Positions 6,834 to 8,905 of a stretch of DNA of 8,905 nucleotides are shown piece by piece; positions within the stretch are counted from its first letter, which is position 1; each line of letters opens with the position of its first letter. The notes beneath the pieces were generated by a model that did no database searches, was not told the origin of the DNA, and was given only the letters and a program-made list of their open reading frames with translations. Position numbers and translations under genes: made by a program. The stretch comes from Parvicella sp041583015 (GTDB lineage Bacteria; Bacteroidota; Bacteroidia; Flavobacteriales_D; Parvicellaceae): contig JBFHGR010000123.1 in NCBI GenBank assembly GCA_041583015.1, positions 1-8,905 on the forward strand. The letters run 5' to 3'.

Positions 6834-6849
6834 TCACCCGTTTGGGTGA
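6834..6849. repeat. Small perfect hairpin between the regulator and the Tudor-like gene
   Basis: TCACCC-GTTT-GGGTGA is a perfect 6-base-pair inverted repeat with a 4-base loop (AAAC on the minus-strand transcript). It lies 31 bases after the stop of the TPR-LuxR gene and about 60 bases ahead of the Tudor-like gene. No U-tract follows on the minus strand, so it is not a standard terminator. It could be an operator, an attenuating or processing hairpin, or chance. Confidence 0.4.
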
Positions 6850-6880
6850 TTTTAGGTTTTAGTGTCGTAAAAATGATGTA

Positions 6881-8539
6881 TTATTGAATAATTTGCAATG
6901 AATTTGCCTTTACCGCTGCAGCGGTTCTATTTTGAACATCTAACTTTTCGTAGATTTTTAGAATGTGGGTTTTTACCGTATTTACCGAGATAAATAATTT
7001 TTCACCAATCTCTTTATTGGTCAATCCGTCTGCAATTAAATCTAAGACCTCAAGTTCTCTTTCTGATAATGGGTTTAATAAATATTTGTTTAACTCTTCT
7101 TGATTAATCTTGAAATTAACTTTGTTGTTTTGAACGGTTTCCAATTGTTGCTCAAGTTTATTTCTAAGGTTATCAATTGCTCTTTGATGCTGTTGGTGTA
7201 GTGTTTTTGCTTTTTCTTCTGCTTCGCGTTTTTTTGATCTAAAGTATAAGAAGATGAAATAACCTAATACTAAAAGTAAAATAATTACCAATGTCAATGC
7301 CAACAAGTAGATATTGTTTCTGGAGATGACAATATCTTTTTGTTCCATGTCTTTTTGAATAATCTCTTGTTCTTTTTCTAAAAGTTCAATTTGTGTTTCT
7401 TTTTGCTCAGTTTCATACATCACCGCCAGTTGATTCACTTTGTTGACAATTTTCACGTCATTAATTGAATCTTTGAGAGATATGTATTCATTTAGGAATT
7501 GCAAAGATTTACTAGGATTGATAGATTCATTAATTTGAGATAGCAACAAGAGGGCGTTTAGTTCTACTTCTAGCGATTGGTTTTGCCGGCTGTATTGCAG
7601 TGCTTCCAATCCAGTTTCGTTAGCGTCAATTAGTAGTTTATTGTCTAGATAGTAGGATGCTAGGTTAACCAGTGCTGTTGATTTACCATAGAAATCCTGA
7701 ATGCTATCAGAGAGGAATACGGCTTTTTTGTAGTTTATACTAGCAGAATCGACAATGTCAAATCGTTCATAAAGTAAGCCTTCGTTGTTATATAGCATTG
7801 CTTTTGAGAAATAGTCTTGAATAGAATCTGCCAATATCATTGCTTGCTGGAAGTAGAATTTAGCTTGTTCTAGTGAGTCTTGCTGCATAAAAATGACACC
7901 AATATTGGAATATGAAATGATTAAGCCATTTACATCTTGTAGTTCTTGTTTTATTTGGATAGCTTTATTATAGTATTCCAATGCGTCTACAAAGTTTTTT
8001 TGACTTTTGAGGAGTAGACCTATATTGTTATAGCTCTGAGCAATTTTTTTAAGTGTTTCTGGTTGGGTAATATTTTTTTTACTTTCTCTAATTTTTACAG
8101 ATTGAATATAGTACTCCATGGATTTTTCATATTGTCCCATGTAATAGTATATGCTACCTAGATTATTTAAAATTCCATCTGTTTGGTCATAGCCATCACA
8201 CGCTTGTTTTATTTGAAAAGCTTTAACGTAATTCTTTTCTGCCAAATTGAAATTGCCGGTGTAGTCATATACCAAACCAATTCTATTATAGCTCTTAGCA
8301 ATGAGGCTAGAGTCTTGTATTTGGGTAGAAAGTTGTAGAGATTGCTTGGCGTATTCAATGGCTTCTTTGGGAGAGGAAATAGCTCCTTCCCATACAATTT
8401 GGTGGAGTATCTCAATTTGCTCACCTTTATTAGTGGTGTTTTTTAGTTCAAATAATAGACTGTCTATCGTTCCATTTTGTGCGTGGAATATGTTAAGGGA
8501 TACAATAAAAAATACAAAAACTAAATACAATTTTATCAT
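6881..8539 (-). CDS. Membrane-spanning TPR sensor with cytoplasmic LuxR-type DNA-binding domain
   Basis: This 552-residue protein combines sensor and regulator in one chain. Residues 1-20 are a signal peptide (hydrophobic core, HA-QNG cleavage site). About six TPR repeats follow, near 81-112, 122-153, 167-200, 207-240, 247-280 and 287-319, with YNRIG, LNNLG, YNNIG, YSNIG and YNNEG helix-A signatures. A coiled coil (about 376-406, E/Q/K-rich) leads to one membrane helix at about 409-432, then the positively charged stop RSKKR and a second coiled coil (about 436-470). The C-terminal LuxR/GerE helix-turn-helix (PF00196) spans about 489-547: LSERELEVLDLIADG, then TNKEIGEKL and SVNTVKTHILKIYEKL. 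The topology therefore places the TPRs in the periplasm and the DNA-binding end in the cytoplasm. There is no receiver or kinase domain, so this is a one-component regulator. Targets are unknown; the downstream Tudor-like gene and the divergent phosphatase are candidates by position. Confidence 0.92.
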   Translation of the reverse strand: MIKLYLVFVFFIVSLNIFHAQNGTIDSLLFELKNTTNKGEQIEILHQIVWEGAISSPKEAIEYAKQSLQLSTQIQDSSLIAKSYNRIGLVYDYTGNFNLAEKNYVKAFQIKQACDGYDQTDGILNNLGSIYYYMGQYEKSMEYYIQSVKIRESKKNITQPETLKKIAQSYNNIGLLLKSQKNFVDALEYYNKAIQIKQELQDVNGLIISYSNIGVIFMQQDSLEQAKFYFQQAMILADSIQDYFSKAMLYNNEGLLYERFDIVDSASINYKKAVFLSDSIQDFYGKSTALVNLASYYLDNKLLIDANETGLEALQYSRQNQSLEVELNALLLLSQINESINPSKSLQFLNEYISLKDSINDVKIVNKVNQLAVMYETEQKETQIELLEKEQEIIQKDMEQKDIVISRNNIYLLALTLVIILLLVLGYFIFLYFRSKKREAEEKAKTLHQQHQRAIDNLRNKLEQQLETVQNNKVNFKINQEELNKYLLNPLSERELEVLDLIADGLTNKEIGEKLFISVNTVKTHILKIYEKLDVQNRTAAAVKANSLQIIQ

Positions 8540-8609
8540 AATGCGAAGGTAGTAGCTAAAGTGCGCAAATAAAAGAATGTTAGATTGAAAAGTAATCTTT
8601 TGATTTTGG

Positions 8610-8625
8610 TCACATATCTTTGTGA
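8610..8625. promoter_or_regulatory. Palindrome overlapping the phosphatase promoter (possible operator)
   Basis: TCACA-TATCTT-TGTGA has perfect 5-base arms around six bases, in the divergent spacer between the TPR-LuxR gene and the histidine phosphatase gene. The arms are those of a CRP site but in reversed order (CRP is TGTGA-N6-TCACA), so it should not be called a CRP site. It covers the -7 element of the plus-strand promoter, where a bound protein would block transcription. Confidence 0.3.
8615..8622 (+). promoter_or_regulatory. -7 promoter element for the histidine phosphatase gene
   Basis: TATCTTTG matches the Bacteroidota -7 consensus TAnnTTTG exactly, and lies 23 bases before the ATG at 8646, implying a short leader. 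The -33 element is not convincing: TTTTG sequences occur upstream but nearer than the usual 19-base spacing. Confidence 0.4.
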
Positions 8626-8645
8626 TTAATTAAAAATGTACCGTT

Positions 8646-8905
8646 ATGTCAAGTTATAGGTTTGTCAATATTACACTCGTTTTTGTATTTGTAATTTTAT
8701 TGTCTGCATGTTCGGAGAAGAATGATATAAAAACATTTTATTTGGTGAGACATGCTGAGAAAGAATTGAATACGCCATCGGATAATCCGCCTTTAACTAT
8801 GATGGGAGAGGATAGGGCTGAAAAATTAGTGGCAGTTTTACAAGGAGTGAAGTTAAATCAAATTTTTTCTACGGAGTATGATCGCAATGTCAATACTGTA
8901 AAACC
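8646..8905 (+). CDS. Histidine phosphatase-family lipoprotein (SixA/phosphoglycerate mutase-like), C-terminal part cut off
   Basis: The frame is open from the ATG at 8646 to the right edge, giving 86 complete codons. An earlier ATG at 8636 reaches a stop after seven codons and is excluded. Residues 1-21 are a hydrophobic signal with a good lipobox L19-S-A-C22, so the protein is probably a lipoprotein. The catalytic histidine motif of the histidine phosphatase superfamily (PF00300) is clear: FYLVRHAEK, with R35 and H36, the histidine being the expected phosphate acceptor. The next family landmarks also appear: P-P-L-T-x-x-G-E-x-R-A (about 48-58) and FSTEYDRNVNTVKP near the edge, the usual second-arginine region. 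The later conserved histidine lies beyond the window. Small exported members of this family dephosphorylate sugar, nucleotide or protein phosphates; the substrate cannot be told here. The gene is divergent from the TPR-LuxR regulator with 106 bases between starts. Confidence 0.88.
   Translation, partial: MSSYRFVNITLVFVFVILLSACSEKNDIKTFYLVRHAEKELNTPSDNPPLTMMGEDRAEKLVAVLQGVKLNQIFSTEYDRNVNTVK

Noticed and set aside
8610..8625. A cAMP-receptor-protein site
   Set aside because: The half-sites are in the reverse order of the CRP consensus, so it is kept only as an unspecified palindrome.

Overview
The window is AT-rich and looks like chromosome from a member of the Bacteroidota, probably a Flavobacteriia-type or related marine lineage. 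Several signs support this. Start codons lack Shine-Dalgarno sequences. Near-consensus Bacteroidota -7 elements (TAnnTTTG) lie ahead of several genes. Several signal peptides end in A-Q. The window also carries a membrane-spanning TPR-LuxR regulator, an architecture common in this phylum. I see no tRNA, rRNA, CRISPR, insertion sequence or phage gene, and base composition looks even throughout.

Layout. Positions 1-992 (minus) hold most of a serine beta-lactamase-family hydrolase whose C-terminal end lies outside the window. Positions 1092-2492 (minus) form a compact three-gene unit: a tandem-domain universal stress protein, a 95-residue three-helix membrane protein and a 75-residue soluble protein, separated by only 10 and 17 bases. 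Upstream of this unit, a 231-base spacer carries two short perfect palindromes of the TGAT...ATCA type. One has FNR/CRP-like geometry. Next comes an AI-2E-family permease (2724-3770, minus). A roughly 320-base divergent spacer contains a clear promoter for a secreted helical protein (4091-4867, plus).

That plus-strand gene converges on a secreted 566-residue protein (5074-6774, minus). A perfect 13-bp-stem bidirectional terminator lies at 4882-4920 between them. The 566-residue protein has an unrecognised N-terminal part and two tandem Tudor/agenet-like SH3-fold repeats near the C terminus. About 100 bases upstream on the same strand is a regulator (6881-8539, minus) with a signal peptide, about six TPR repeats, one membrane helix, a coiled coil and a cytoplasmic LuxR-type DNA-binding domain. 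Divergent from it, a lipoprotein of the histidine phosphatase family (8646 onward, plus) runs off the right end.

How the parts may work together (inference). The Usp unit resembles a stress or low-oxygen operon, possibly under a Crp/Fnr-family regulator. The TPR-LuxR protein looks like a one-component transmembrane sensor. Its target could be its own neighbourhood, namely the Tudor-like secreted protein downstream or the divergent phosphatase gene, but nothing in the sequence proves this. I found no clearly undescribed multi-gene system. The best leads are the secreted tandem Tudor-like protein, the small-protein pair behind Usp, and the palindromes upstream of usp.
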